A stretch of 8,162 nt of DNA from Gammaproteobacteria bacterium (GCA_024277555.1 JAJRUY010000347.1:1-8162); one strand, 5' to 3'; shown: positions 1 to 7,079, counted from the stretch's first letter. Notes: generated by a model not told the origin, from the letters alone. A program made the numbers and translations.

Positions 1-119
1 CTGTGGAATCCATGGTGCGGATGATAGAACTGGCCCGCCAGTTTGAGACCCAGATAAAGATGATGAAAACAGCGGAAGAGAATGATGCCGCCGCTTCCAA
101 ACTGATGAGCATGAGTTGA
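1..119 (+). CDS. flgF: FlgF, proximal rod protein, C-terminal end only
   Basis: Only the last 38 codons are present; the first complete codon is at position 3 and the TGA stop is 117-119. The visible peptide begins VESMVRMIELARQFETQIKM and ends SKLMSMS. This is the conserved C-terminal helix of the rod/hook axial family, where a V-x-x-M-V-x-M-I/L-E-x-x-R-x-F/Y-E-x-Q pattern pairs with the N-terminal helix in the export-competent, assembled subunit. FlgF and FlgG are both rod proteins with related C-termini. FlgF is preferred because a complete FlgG follows and the order flgF-flgG-flgH is nearly universal, and because the ARQFETQIKMMKTAEEND stretch is FlgF-like. The family assignment is seen in the sequence; the FlgF name rests partly on gene order. 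Confidence 0.88.
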   Translation, partial: VESMVRMIELARQFETQIKMMKTAEENDAAASKLMSMS

Positions 120-121
120 TG

Positions 122-144
122 TGGCTTCAGCACCTGCGAAGCCA
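122..144 (+). other. Small hairpin in the flgF-flgG spacer
   Basis: TGGCTTC (122-128) can pair perfectly with GAAGCCA (138-144) across a 9-base loop, three bases after the flgF stop. No run of T follows, so it is not a standard intrinsic terminator. It may be an mRNA processing or stabilising stem inside the operon, or chance. The rest of the 75-bp spacer holds only the flgG ribosome binding site, AGGAG at 183-187, 7 bases before the ATG. Confidence 0.35.
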
Positions 145-194
145 ATGCTACACCTGCTGCACATAGTCAACAGGTATTAAACAGGAGAAATACG

Positions 195-980
195 ATGAAC
201 TCTGCATTATGGATTGCAAAAACAGGCCTGGAGGCGCAGCAAACGCGCATGGCCACCATTTCCAACAATCTGGCAAATGCCAGCACCAACGGTTTCAAGC
301 GTTCCAGGGTGGTATTTTCTGATCTGCTCTACCAGAATCTAGCGCAGGTAGGGGCACAATCTTCACAGGACACCCAGCTGCCTTCCGGTCTGAACCTTGG
401 CACGGGTGTACGCACTGTGGCGACAGAAAAACTCTTTACCCAGGGAAATATCATGCAAACCGGCAATGCACTGGATGTTGCCATCCAGGGGCGGGGTTTC
501 GTACAGATTCTCATGCCTGACGGTTCTCTGGCGTACAGCCGGGACGGCACCATGCAAATGGATGCGCAAGGCCAACTGGTCACCTCCATGGGCTATCCTG
601 TGCAACCTGGTATCAGCATTCCCGCCGACGCCCAAAGCATCACCATTGGTTCTGACGGAACAGTATCGGTAGTGACGGCCGGCTCTTCTGCACCCACTCA
701 GGTGGGCAATGTTCAGTTGGCGGATTTTATCAATCCGGCGGGGTTGCAGGCGATTGGTGACAATCTTTATCTCGAATCAGGCTCCAGTGGCGCACCCCAG
801 GTTGGCACTCCGGGGTTGAATGGTCTGGGTACTCTGATTCAGGGTTCGCTGGAAAGCTCCAACGTCAATACAGTGGAAGAACTGGTGAACATGATCGAAA
901 CCCAGCGCGCCTACGAGATGAATTCCAAGGCTATTTCTACAGCAGACCAAATGCTGCAATATGTGAACAACAATCTGTAG
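195..980 (+). CDS. flgG: FlgG, distal rod protein
   Basis: This 261-residue protein has almost exactly the length of enterobacterial FlgG (260). It forms the distal rod, the drive shaft passing through the P and L rings to the hook. Residues 1-40 carry the rod/hook N-terminal signature (ALWIAKTGLEAQQ, then ISNNLANASTNGFKR). Residues 46-85 contain the FlgG-specific stretch (GAQSSQDTQLPSGLNLGTGV, then TEKLFTQGN) that separates rod FlgG from hook FlgE. DVAIQGRGFVQI near 93-105 is the conserved central motif, and SSNVNTVEELVNMIETQRAY (221-240) is the C-terminal helix. Like its family it has no cleaved signal and is exported by the flagellar type III system. AGGAG at 183-187 supports the ATG at 195. 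The stop overlaps the ribosome binding site of flgH. Confidence 0.98.
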   Translation: MNSALWIAKTGLEAQQTRMATISNNLANASTNGFKRSRVVFSDLLYQNLAQVGAQSSQDTQLPSGLNLGTGVRTVATEKLFTQGNIMQTGNALDVAIQGRGFVQILMPDGSLAYSRDGTMQMDAQGQLVTSMGYPVQPGISIPADAQSITIGSDGTVSVVTAGSSAPTQVGNVQLADFINPAGLQAIGDNLYLESGSSGAPQVGTPGLNGLGTLIQGSLESSNVNTVEELVNMIETQRAYEMNSKAISTADQMLQYVNNNL

Positions 981-991
981 GAGACATGAGC

Positions 992-1666
992 ATGAGCAAT
1001 CGACAACTATACAAATTGCCTCTGGCCGGTGTGGTGTTGGGACTATTGTTGCTGACTGGTTGCTCGATTCCCATAAAGGGGGATACAAAATTTGTTGCTA
1101 CACCGCCGGCACATGTTGCTCTGGCGCCATCTTCCAGCGGTGCAATTTACCAGGCGGATACCGCCTTGAGATTGTTTGAGGATCTGAAAGCAAGGAAGGT
1201 AGGCGACATTCTCACCATAGTGCTGAACGAACGCACTAATGCCGAGAAGAAGGCAGATACATCAGTGGACAAGTCTTCAGAGTCCAGCATCGGGATTCCG
1301 AAAATATTCGGGAAGATGATAATTGATATGGAAAATGACGTAAGCGGTGGTCACAAATTTGCAGCAGAAGGCGACAGCAAGCAGAGCAACAAACTGGAAG
1401 GGAGCATTACCGTCACCGTGTCCCGGGTGCTGAGTAACGGCAATCTGGTGGTGCAGGGAGAGAAATGGATCACCATCAACCATGGTGAAGAGTACATTCG
1501 TCTTCGTGGCATTGTACGTCCCCTGGACATTGGGCCGGACAACAGCATTTCTTCTACCAAGGTAGCGGATGCCCAGATTCTTTATGGCGGTCGGGGCGCC
1601 CTGGCTCGGGCCAACAAACCTGGCTGGCTGACCGAGTTTTTCCTTAGTCCGCTGATGCCGTTCTGA
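992..1666 (+). CDS. flgH: FlgH, flagellar L-ring lipoprotein
   Basis: FlgH forms the outer-membrane L ring around the distal rod. The protein has a basic N-terminus, a hydrophobic segment (about residues 9-21) and a lipobox L21-T22-G23-C24, so it should be cleaved by signal peptidase II and lipidated at C24. Family hallmarks follow: LFEDLKARKVGDILTIVLNE, GSITVTVSRVLSNGNLVVQG and EKWITINHGEEYIRLRGIVR, then STKVADAQILY, with the C-terminal WLTEFFLSPLMPF. Two in-frame ATGs are available. AGGAG at 979-983 lies only 2 bases before the ATG at 986 but 8 bases before that at 992, so 992 (224 residues) is the better start; from 986 it would be 226. The ribosome binding site overlaps the flgG stop codon, suggesting coupled translation. 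Residue +2 after the cysteine is Ser, so no inner-membrane retention Asp is seen. Confidence 0.97.
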   Translation: MSNRQLYKLPLAGVVLGLLLLTGCSIPIKGDTKFVATPPAHVALAPSSSGAIYQADTALRLFEDLKARKVGDILTIVLNERTNAEKKADTSVDKSSESSIGIPKIFGKMIIDMENDVSGGHKFAAEGDSKQSNKLEGSITVTVSRVLSNGNLVVQGEKWITINHGEEYIRLRGIVRPLDIGPDNSISSTKVADAQILYGGRGALARANKPGWLTEFFLSPLMPF

Positions 1667-1691
1667 TGCGGCAATTTCAAAGGTAAGTAAC

Positions 1692-2798
1692 ATGAAAGCA
1701 ATTTTCCTGGCTGTTATTGTACTACTAAGTTTTGTTGGCGCTTCCGCGCAGGCAGAAAGAATCAAAGATCTGACTTCTGTTGCTGGTGTGCGTGAAAATC
1801 AGCTGGTGGGGTATGGCTTGGTGGTTGGGTTGGATGGCACAGGCGACAAGACCAGCCAGACCCAGTTTACGGCGCAAAGCCTGAAAAGCATGCTGGCCCA
1901 GCTTGGCGTGGTAGTGCCTCCCGGGGTAAATCCCAAACCCAAGAATGTGGCAGCGGTGATGATCAGTACCAGTCTGCCACCGTTCGCCAAGCCTGGACAA
2001 ATGATTGATGTGACCGTTTCCTCTTTGGGCAATGCCAAGAGCCTGCGTGGCGGCACCTTGCTGATGGCTCCGTTGAAAGGTGCAGACGGCAGGGTGTATG
2101 CCATCGCCCAGGGCAACCTGATTGTGGGCGGGTTGGGCGTGGAAGGCAGCGATGGATCAAAGGTGACGGTAAATATTCCCAGCGTGGGACGTATCCCCAA
2201 TGGTGCTACGGTGGAACGGACAGTGGCCAGTCCTTTTGCCAGCGCCGACAAACTGGTGCTGAATTTGCACGATGCCGATTTCACCACAGCGCATCGGGTG
2301 GTGAAGGCAATCAACCAAATGATAGGACAGGGCACGGCCAAGGCACTGGATGGCGGTTCCATCGAGGTACGGGCGCCAGTGGATCCTTCTCAGAAAGTCA
2401 GTTTTCTCTCCATTCTGGAGAATATCACTTTGGAGCCTGGCGAAGCGCCAGCACGGGTGGTGATCAACTCGCGCACGGGAACAGTCGTTATCGGCAGCCA
2501 TGTGCGGGTGATGCCGGCAGCTGTGGCGCATGGTAGCTTGATGGTCACGATTTCCGAGCAAACCGCCGTCAGTCAGCCTTTGCCTTTCTCCCGGGGTGGA
2601 AACACGGAAGTGGTGCCGCAATCCACCGTCCAGGTTGTTCAGGAAGATGCTCGCATGTTCCTGTTCAAACCCGGGGTGAGGCTGAACGACATTGTGCAAG
2701 CGGTAAATCAGGTCGGTGCAGCACCAGGGGATCTGGTGGCGATTCTGGAAGCATTGAAAGAGGCGGGAGCACTGCGTGCGGAGTTGATCGTTATCTGA
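1692..2798 (+). CDS. flgI: FlgI, flagellar P-ring protein
   Basis: FlgI assembles the periplasmic P ring in the peptidoglycan layer as part of the rod bushing. At 368 residues it has the usual family length (about 365). A Sec signal peptide is clear: K2, a hydrophobic core over residues 4-16, and ASAQA then ER, giving a predicted cleavage after A21. The mature protein begins with the family signature ERIKDLTSVAGVRENQLVGY, then GLVVGLDGTGDKT. It continues with PPGVNPKPKNVAAVMISTSL, FAKPGQMIDVTVSSLGNAKS, LRGGTLLMAPLKGADG and, near the end, RLNDIVQAVNQVGAAPGDLV. AAAGG just upstream of the ATG serves as ribosome binding site. There is no cysteine in the whole protein, whereas Salmonella FlgI has a disulphide in its C-terminal part. 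The flgJ start follows the stop by 12 bases, consistent with one transcript. Confidence 0.98.
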   Translation: MKAIFLAVIVLLSFVGASAQAERIKDLTSVAGVRENQLVGYGLVVGLDGTGDKTSQTQFTAQSLKSMLAQLGVVVPPGVNPKPKNVAAVMISTSLPPFAKPGQMIDVTVSSLGNAKSLRGGTLLMAPLKGADGRVYAIAQGNLIVGGLGVEGSDGSKVTVNIPSVGRIPNGATVERTVASPFASADKLVLNLHDADFTTAHRVVKAINQMIGQGTAKALDGGSIEVRAPVDPSQKVSFLSILENITLEPGEAPARVVINSRTGTVVIGSHVRVMPAAVAHGSLMVTISEQTAVSQPLPFSRGGNTEVVPQSTVQVVQEDARMFLFKPGVRLNDIVQAVNQVGAAPGDLVAILEALKEAGALRAELIVI

Positions 2799-2810
2799 TC
2801 GGTGGGAACC

Positions 2811-3725
2811 ATGAACAGTCAATTGAGCAAGGCAAGCATCTATACCGACTTTAGTGGACTGGCAGAGCTGAAAGCGAGTGCCCGCGAGCACTCTCCCCAG
2901 GCTCGCAAGGAAGTTGCCCGCCAGTTCGAAGCTATGTTCATACAAATCATGCTCAAATCCATGCGCGATGCAGGCAGCCTGGGAGAAGGAGGCGGGGAGA
3001 CCGATCAAACCCGTTTCTATCAGCAAATGTTTGACCAGCAAATTGCCCTGGATCTGGCGAACAACAAGGGAATTGGACTTGCAAAGGTGTTTGAGCAGCA
3101 GCTGGGGGGGGAGCAGCAGGTCGTTTCTGTCGGTGACCTTTCCCTGACTGGTCGCAAATCCTTCGATATACAGCAGGCCATTGCCGCTCCGACAGCAGCA
3201 ACCGTTACTGCTACAAATGAAGCCAGGGAAACATGGTCGCCCGAGAGCCCGGAGGAATTTATTCGGGATCTATGGCCAGCCGCGCAGCAAATGGCTGGCA
3301 CGCTGGGGGTGACACCTGAAGTCCTGATTGCCCAGGCGGCGCTGGAAACCGGCTGGGGCAAGAAAATGCCGGATGGCGCTCAGGGAAGCAGCATGAACTT
3401 GTTTGGCATAAAGGCCGATTCGCGCTGGAAGGGGCAAAGCATTCGTGTTTCAACCCTGGAGTATCGGGATCATATTGCGGTGCGCGAACATGCCAGCTTT
3501 CGTGCTTATGATTCTACGCAAAAAAGCATGGAGGACTATGTCGCCTTTCTGCAGGATAATCCACGATATGAAACCGCCCTGCAGCATGTAGACAACCCCC
3601 GGCGCTTTCTGCAAGAACTACAGGAAGCAGGCTATGCTACGGATCCCCGTTATGCGGAAAAGATTCAGGGAATCATGACCAGTGATCGTTTTGCCGGGGT
3701 TATAAATCAGTTGAAGGAAGGGTAA
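2811..3725 (+). CDS. flgJ: FlgJ, rod cap and peptidoglycan hydrolase
   Basis: This is a two-domain FlgJ. Residues about 12-95 form the rod-cap/rod-binding domain (ARKEVARQFEAMFIQIMLKS, then MYDQQ-like QMFDQQIALDLANNKGIGLA). A linker rich in Ala, Thr and Gln (about 100-145) leads to a glucosaminidase-type (GH73) domain. LIAQAALETGWGKKM contains the expected catalytic Glu, E179; E217 in STLEYR is a candidate second acidic residue in the beta-hairpin. NLFGIKADSRWKG and GYATDPRYAEKI are further family motifs. It is exported to the periplasm through the flagellar apparatus, caps the growing rod and opens a hole in the wall. The fused form is typical of gamma- and betaproteobacteria. An in-frame GTG at 2802 adds 3 residues but lacks a visible Shine-Dalgarno sequence; the ATG at 2811 follows a weak GGTGGGA and is preferred. 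Confidence 0.96.
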   Translation: MNSQLSKASIYTDFSGLAELKASAREHSPQARKEVARQFEAMFIQIMLKSMRDAGSLGEGGGETDQTRFYQQMFDQQIALDLANNKGIGLAKVFEQQLGGEQQVVSVGDLSLTGRKSFDIQQAIAAPTAATVTATNEARETWSPESPEEFIRDLWPAAQQMAGTLGVTPEVLIAQAALETGWGKKMPDGAQGSSMNLFGIKADSRWKGQSIRVSTLEYRDHIAVREHASFRAYDSTQKSMEDYVAFLQDNPRYETALQHVDNPRRFLQELQEAGYATDPRYAEKIQGIMTSDRFAGVINQLKEG

Positions 3726-3835
3726 TGCAAAAATTTATCCTCAAGTTTAATTATCTGTTGCCGATAGCCTTGTCAGGGAGACTGGCGATGACTCGCCCTG
3801 ATGGCAAAGCCTGGCGACCGGAGGCCGGCAAATGA
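3725..3835 (+). CDS. Possible 36-residue small ORF overlapping the flgJ stop
   Basis: The flgJ stop and this ATG overlap as TAATG (3723-3727). The flgJ 3' end supplies a strong ribosome binding site, AAGGAAGGG, just before. The peptide starts MQKFILKFNYLLPIALSGRL and ends WRPEAGK; I recognise no family. A basic start followed by a short hydrophobic stretch loosely resembles a signal or membrane-leader peptide, but it is too short to argue from. The FliA promoter for flgK lies inside this frame, so translation from the upstream flgJ transcript would run across the promoter. It could equally be chance in a spacer. Confidence 0.2.
   Translation: MQKFILKFNYLLPIALSGRLAMTRPDGKAWRPEAGK
3741..3767 (+). 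promoter_or_regulatory. FliA (sigma-28) promoter for flgKL
   Basis: The -35 box is TCAAGTTT (3741-3748) and the -10 box is GCCGATAG (3760-3767), with an 11-base spacer. This matches the known sigma-28 consensus (TAAAGTTT or TCAAGTTT, N11, GCCGATAA) at all but one base relative to the TCAAGTTT form. Transcription should start near 3773-3775, leaving a leader of about 208 bases before flgK. Its position explains why flgK and flgL, needed only after the hook is finished, can be expressed as a late class separate from flgG-flgJ. Confidence 0.9.
3773..3801 (+). other. Hairpin at the predicted 5' end of the flgKL mRNA
   Basis: TCAGGG (3773-3778) pairs with CCCTGA (3796-3801), with two more pairs possible inside after an A-G mismatch. 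An alternative shorter stem, GGCGA (3784-3788) with TCGCC (3793-3797), uses an overlapping arm, so the two cannot form fully together. The predicted transcription start falls at the base of the outer stem, an arrangement that can protect mRNA from 5' decay. Downstream, CCGG-AGG-CCGG (3818-3828) can form another small stem that overlaps the GGAGG ribosome binding site of the second small ORF. The pairings are seen in the sequence; the roles are inference. Confidence 0.4.
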
Positions 3836-3978
3836 AAACACCTGTAATCTGTTTGAAGGATCTGATAGCGACAGCGATGCGAAGCATTTTTGTACTTGTA
3901 TGCAAGGAGCGCCCATATCACCGCTCTTTGCCAGCAATACCCGTACCAGTGGATCATGCTGGAAACCGCCGGAGATAG
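3832..3978 (+). CDS. Possible 48-residue small ORF directly upstream of flgK
   Basis: The ATG at 3832 overlaps the stop of the preceding small ORF as ATGA and has a good ribosome binding site, GGAGG at 3820-3824, 7 bases upstream. It ends with TAG at 3976-3978, three bases before the flgK ATG, and is in the same frame as flgK. It would be the first ORF on the FliA-driven transcript, hence a candidate leader peptide coupling to flgK. The product begins MKTPVICLKDLIATAMRSIF and ends in a basic NRRR tail; it has two cysteines and no motif I recognise. Spacing and signals are suggestive, composition is not. It may be an untranslated leader with chance open frame. Confidence 0.25.
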   Translation: MKTPVICLKDLIATAMRSIFVLVCKERPYHRSLPAIPVPVDHAGNRRR

Positions 3979-3981
3979 CCA

Positions 3982-5952
3982 ATGACTACCGGAAACATGC
4001 TGGGAATCGGCACATCTGCATTACGGGCTTTCCAACGGGCTCTGAGTACCACCGGCCATAACATTGCCAATGCGAATACGCCTGGCTATAGCCGCCAGCG
4101 TGTGGAGTTGTCATCTGCCACCCCGCAATATGCCGGTTATGGTTATATTGGCACCGGAGTACGCACCGATTCAGTGCGGCGCTTCTACGATGGTTTTGTT
4201 GAAAACCAGGTGCAAAACTACACCGCTTCGACCACCGAGTTTCAGACGCTCCACAACTATGCAACCCAGATTGATAATGTGCTGGCAGATCCTGATACCG
4301 GCCTGAGTACCGCCATACAGCGTTTCCAGAGTGCAGCGCAGGATCTTTCCAATGACCCTGCTTCAACAGCTGCCCGCCAGGCCATGATCAGTGAAGGACA
4401 GGGGCTGGTGGATCGTTTCCATTCCCTGGGCGGCTGGCTGAATGACATGAATGCCCAGGTCAATAATGATTTGAAGGCCAGCGTTACCGAAATCAATAAC
4501 ATCAGTACCGCCATTGCTGATCTGAACAAGGAGATCGTGCGCGCCAGTGGTGTAGCCGGTGAGCAACCCCCAAATGATTTGCTTGATCAACGTGACAACC
4601 TTATTCGGGACTTGTCGAAACACGTTTCTCTCAGCACCTTGACCCAGGATAACGGGGCTGTAAACGTGATGATCGGTAGTGGACAGACTCTTGTAGTGGG
4701 CAGCAATGCAACACAGTTAACCACCTACCGCGGTGCGGGCGTACATGCCCCGTTGCAGGTTGCACTGGAGGCCGGGAGTAACAATCAGGTGCCAATTACG
4801 GATCAGTTGTCTGGTGGCAGGATTGGTGGACTGCTCGGGTTTCGTGACAGGGTGCTTGAGCCGGCTGCAAATGAGCTTGGACGTGTGGCGATCGGCATGG
4901 GTGAGTTTTTCAATGCCCAGCATCAGAGTGGTATCGATCTCAACGGGCAGTTGGGGCAGGCTTTTTTCTCCATTCCCGATCCCCAGTGGGACAGTTATCC
5001 TGGCATCACCAGCAGTTTGTCCGTTGCCTGGGATGATGTGGGGCAAGCCACCGGCGCAAACTATAAATTGCAATACGATGGTGCGGCATGGTCCATCAGC
5101 CGAACCGATACGGGAGAACAGCTTGCGATGACAGGCACGGGATCTGCCGGAGATCCATTTGTTGTCGATGGTATACGCATTAGCGTAGATGCAGCGGCCG
5201 CCAGCGGCGATACCTTTCTCATTCAGCCTACACGCAATGGCGCACAATCTCTGCAAATGCTGGTAAACGCCCCATCCCAGATTGCCGCTGCTTCACCTGT
5301 GCTGACGAATGCAGCAGCGACGAATACCGGGTCAGGGGCAATCAGTGCTGGCCAGGTAATCGATATCAGCAATCCTGCTTTCCAAAGCGCACCGGGAAGC
5401 CTGACCCCGCCGGTGATGATACGTTTTACCAGCGCCACTACCTATGATGTGTATGACAACAGCAATCCGGCTTCTCCGGCCTTGCTGGAAACAGTCAGTG
5501 GCTATGATCCCGCAACTGGTAGTGATGTATTTCCAACCCCTGGTGGCCTTGACTATGGTTATCAGGTGCGTCTTACCGGCGGCCCTGCCAGTGGCGATGA
5601 ATTTACTGTGGGCTATAACGGCAATGGAGATGGAGACAACCGCAATGCCCTGGCATTGGGTGAGGTGCTGACTGGCAGAATCATGGGAAATGGCACGGAA
5701 AGTTTGTCTGATGTCTATCGTGGCATGGTGTCTGAAGTAGGCACCACCACCCGCCAGGCTGAAGTTGCCAGTGGCGCACACCAGCAGCTTCTGGAGCGCG
5801 CTCTCAATGCAAGGGACGCCATATCCGGGGTCAACCTGGATGAAGAAGCGGCCAATCTGGTCAAATATCAGCAATCCTATCAGGCTGCAGCCCAGGTGAT
5901 TGCAACCGCAAACGAAATGTTTGACACACTGCTGGGTGCAATAAGGAGATAA
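3982..5952 (+). CDS. flgK: FlgK, hook-filament junction protein (HAP1)
   Basis: FlgK forms the first junction layer between hook and filament. Residues 1-45 contain the axial-protein N-terminus (LGIGTSALRAFQRALSTTGH, then NIANANTPGYSRQRVEL). The helical FlgK region follows (LSNDPASTAARQAMISEGQG near 122-141; PNDLLDQRDNLIRDLSKHVS at 197-216). GVNLDEEAANLVKYQQSYQA (616-635) and MFDTLLGAIRR end the protein as expected. At 656 residues it is about 110 longer than enterobacterial FlgK (547). The extra length lies in the surface-exposed middle, roughly 330-560, which includes two SGD-x-F segments (408-412 and 537-541) and TTYDVYDNSNPASPALLETV (486-505). No signal peptide, as expected for type III export. 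GGAGA at 3971-3975 supports the ATG. Driven by the FliA promoter at 3741-3767. Confidence 0.97.
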   Translation: MTTGNMLGIGTSALRAFQRALSTTGHNIANANTPGYSRQRVELSSATPQYAGYGYIGTGVRTDSVRRFYDGFVENQVQNYTASTTEFQTLHNYATQIDNVLADPDTGLSTAIQRFQSAAQDLSNDPASTAARQAMISEGQGLVDRFHSLGGWLNDMNAQVNNDLKASVTEINNISTAIADLNKEIVRASGVAGEQPPNDLLDQRDNLIRDLSKHVSLSTLTQDNGAVNVMIGSGQTLVVGSNATQLTTYRGAGVHAPLQVALEAGSNNQVPITDQLSGGRIGGLLGFRDRVLEPAANELGRVAIGMGEFFNAQHQSGIDLNGQLGQAFFSIPDPQWDSYPGITSSLSVAWDDVGQATGANYKLQYDGAAWSISRTDTGEQLAMTGTGSAGDPFVVDGIRISVDAAAASGDTFLIQPTRNGAQSLQMLVNAPSQIAAASPVLTNAAATNTGSGAISAGQVIDISNPAFQSAPGSLTPPVMIRFTSATTYDVYDNSNPASPALLETVSGYDPATGSDVFPTPGGLDYGYQVRLTGGPASGDEFTVGYNGNGDGDNRNALALGEVLTGRIMGNGTESLSDVYRGMVSEVGTTTRQAEVASGAHQQLLERALNARDAISGVNLDEEAANLVKYQQSYQAAAQVIATANEMFDTLLGAIRR

Positions 5953-5955
5953 ATT

Positions 5956-6858
5956 ATGCGTATTTCAACTGGCCAATGGTACCGACAAGGGGTGAGCGCC
6001 ATGCTCAACAGCCAAGCTGATTTATCCAAGACTCAACTGCAACTTGCTACCGGGCAGCGCATGCTGGCGCCGAGTGATGACCCTGCAGCGGCCACAAAGG
6101 TGCTGGAATTGGATCAATTATTATCATCTGTCAGTCAGTATCAACGCAATGGTGATGCTGCGGAAGCGCGGCTGCGCCGTGAGGAAAATGTACTTGAAGG
6201 TGTGGGTGATATCATGCAGCGAGTGCGCGAGCTGGCGGTGCGTGCCACCAATGGCTCTCTCAGCGCAGGTGACAGGCAGGCGATTTCCGCTGAAGTGCGT
6301 GAACATCTCAACGGCTTGATGGGGCTGGCCAATGCAACGGATACCAATGGTGAGTATATTTTTAGCGGTTATCGCACAGATGTGCCCGCCTTTGTAGATG
6401 ACGGAGCCGGGAACTTCACCTACCAGGGTGATCAGGGACAAAGGCTGTTGCAGATCGGCAGTGCACGTCATGTCACTACTGGTGACCCAGGGGACAGCGT
6501 CTTCATGGGCATTGATGACGGCAATGGTGGAGTCAGTGATGTCTTCAGCATCGTTCACGATTTCATCACTGATCTGGACAACAATACCCCCTCCGGTGCG
6601 ACCTTGACCGCCCTGGATAATGCCATGGATCAGATTCAGACGGTACGCACCAAGATTGGCGGACGCATGAACGCCATTGAGAACCAGCATGGCATCAATG
6701 ACTCCTTTGGTCTGGTTATGGAACAAAACCGTTCCATACTTGAAGACCTGGACTATGGTGAAGCAGTCAGCCGGCTGCAACAGCAGGAACTTATTCTGCA
6801 GGCATCCCAGCAGAGTTTCATGAAAGTGGAAGGATTGTCCCTCTTCAACTATCTGTAG
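5956..6858 (+). CDS. flgL: FlgL, hook-filament junction protein (HAP3)
   Basis: FlgL is the second junction protein, sitting between FlgK and the flagellin filament. Its 300 residues compare with about 317 in enterobacteria. The N-terminus is flagellin-like (MRISTGQWYRQG; QLATGQRMLAPSDDPAAATK at 30-48). RELAVRATNG (91-100) mirrors the flagellin RELAVQSANG motif, and NGEYIFSGYRTDVPAF (131-146) is typical of FlgL. The C-terminus LQASQQSFMKVEGLSLFNYL is the expected terminal helix and tail. AAGGAG (5943-5948) lies over the end of flgK, 7 bases before the ATG, so the two genes are probably translationally coupled. The stop is TAG (6856-6858): its TA belongs to the duplicated target and its G is the first base of the inserted element, so the insertion changed the stop from TAA to TAG without altering the protein. 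Confidence 0.97.
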   Translation: MRISTGQWYRQGVSAMLNSQADLSKTQLQLATGQRMLAPSDDPAAATKVLELDQLLSSVSQYQRNGDAAEARLRREENVLEGVGDIMQRVRELAVRATNGSLSAGDRQAISAEVREHLNGLMGLANATDTNGEYIFSGYRTDVPAFVDDGAGNFTYQGDQGQRLLQIGSARHVTTGDPGDSVFMGIDDGNGGVSDVFSIVHDFITDLDNNTPSGATLTALDNAMDQIQTVRTKIGGRMNAIENQHGINDSFGLVMEQNRSILEDLDYGEAVSRLQQQELILQASQQSFMKVEGLSLFNYL

Positions 6859-6968
6859 GGCACCTCGAAAAATCGTCATTCCGGCGGAAGCCGGAATCCA
6901 TAAGCTGCTGATTTATATGGGCTACGGCTTTCGCCGGGGTGACGAAAAACAAATTATTCGAGGTTCCC
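6858..6968 (+). repeat. Complete 111-bp palindromic repeat (MITE-like), copy 1
   Basis: The left end GGGCACCTCGAAAAAT and the reverse complement of the right end GGGAACCTCGAATAAT agree at 14 of 16 bases. Just inside, TCGTCATTCCGGCG pairs with CGCCGGGGTGACGA at 12 of 14, so the element can fold into a long hairpin. Its left arm also contains a perfect 8-bp stem ATTCCGGC/GCCGGAAT (6878-6885 with 6890-6897, loop GGAA). The GTCATTCCGG...CCGGAATCC core resembles repeats scattered through many proteobacterial genomes. There is no T run, so it is not a textbook terminator, though the stem could still slow or end flgKL transcription. It begins with the last base of the flgL stop codon. Confidence 0.7.
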
Positions 6969-7079
6969 TGTAGTTTGTTTGCGAACCCGCAAAATGCCTG
7001 CTTGTTTCACCCCGCTCATGATATGGGTAGGGCGCAGGCCAATGCGGCTCCACAGAACCTGCTTTCCCTGTTGCGTTAA
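6969..7079. other. Spacer between repeats, no feature seen
   Basis: These 111 bases hold no supported gene, promoter or terminator. An AACCCGCA at 6985-6992 resembles the start of the CCCGCAT inverted ends found at 7080 and 7325 and may be a remnant of a further copy, but the similarity is too short to call. TTAA at 7076-7079 is the left target site of the next element. Confidence 0.4.

Noticed and set aside
2157..3041. 294-codon minus-strand ORF opposite flgI and flgJ
   Set aside because: It lies antisense across two conserved genes; rich in His, Cys and Arg as expected of a shadow frame.
3773..3835. c-di-GMP-I (GEMM) or fluoride riboswitch before flgK
   Set aside because: GGCAAAGCC after a stem, and GGCGATGACTCGCC, recall fragments of these classes. 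The GNRA loop, the tetraloop receptor and the 3' GGG-rich strand of GEMM are missing, and the third stem of the fluoride class is absent. Kept only as an unassigned leader structure.
6124..6879. 251-codon minus-strand ORF opposite flgL
   Set aside because: It is the antisense shadow of a clearly conserved flgL and has no recognisable features.
6878..6897. Intrinsic terminator after flgL
   Set aside because: The 8-bp stem is good, but no T run follows and the same stem occurs again at 7575-7594 as part of the repeat, so it is better explained as element structure.
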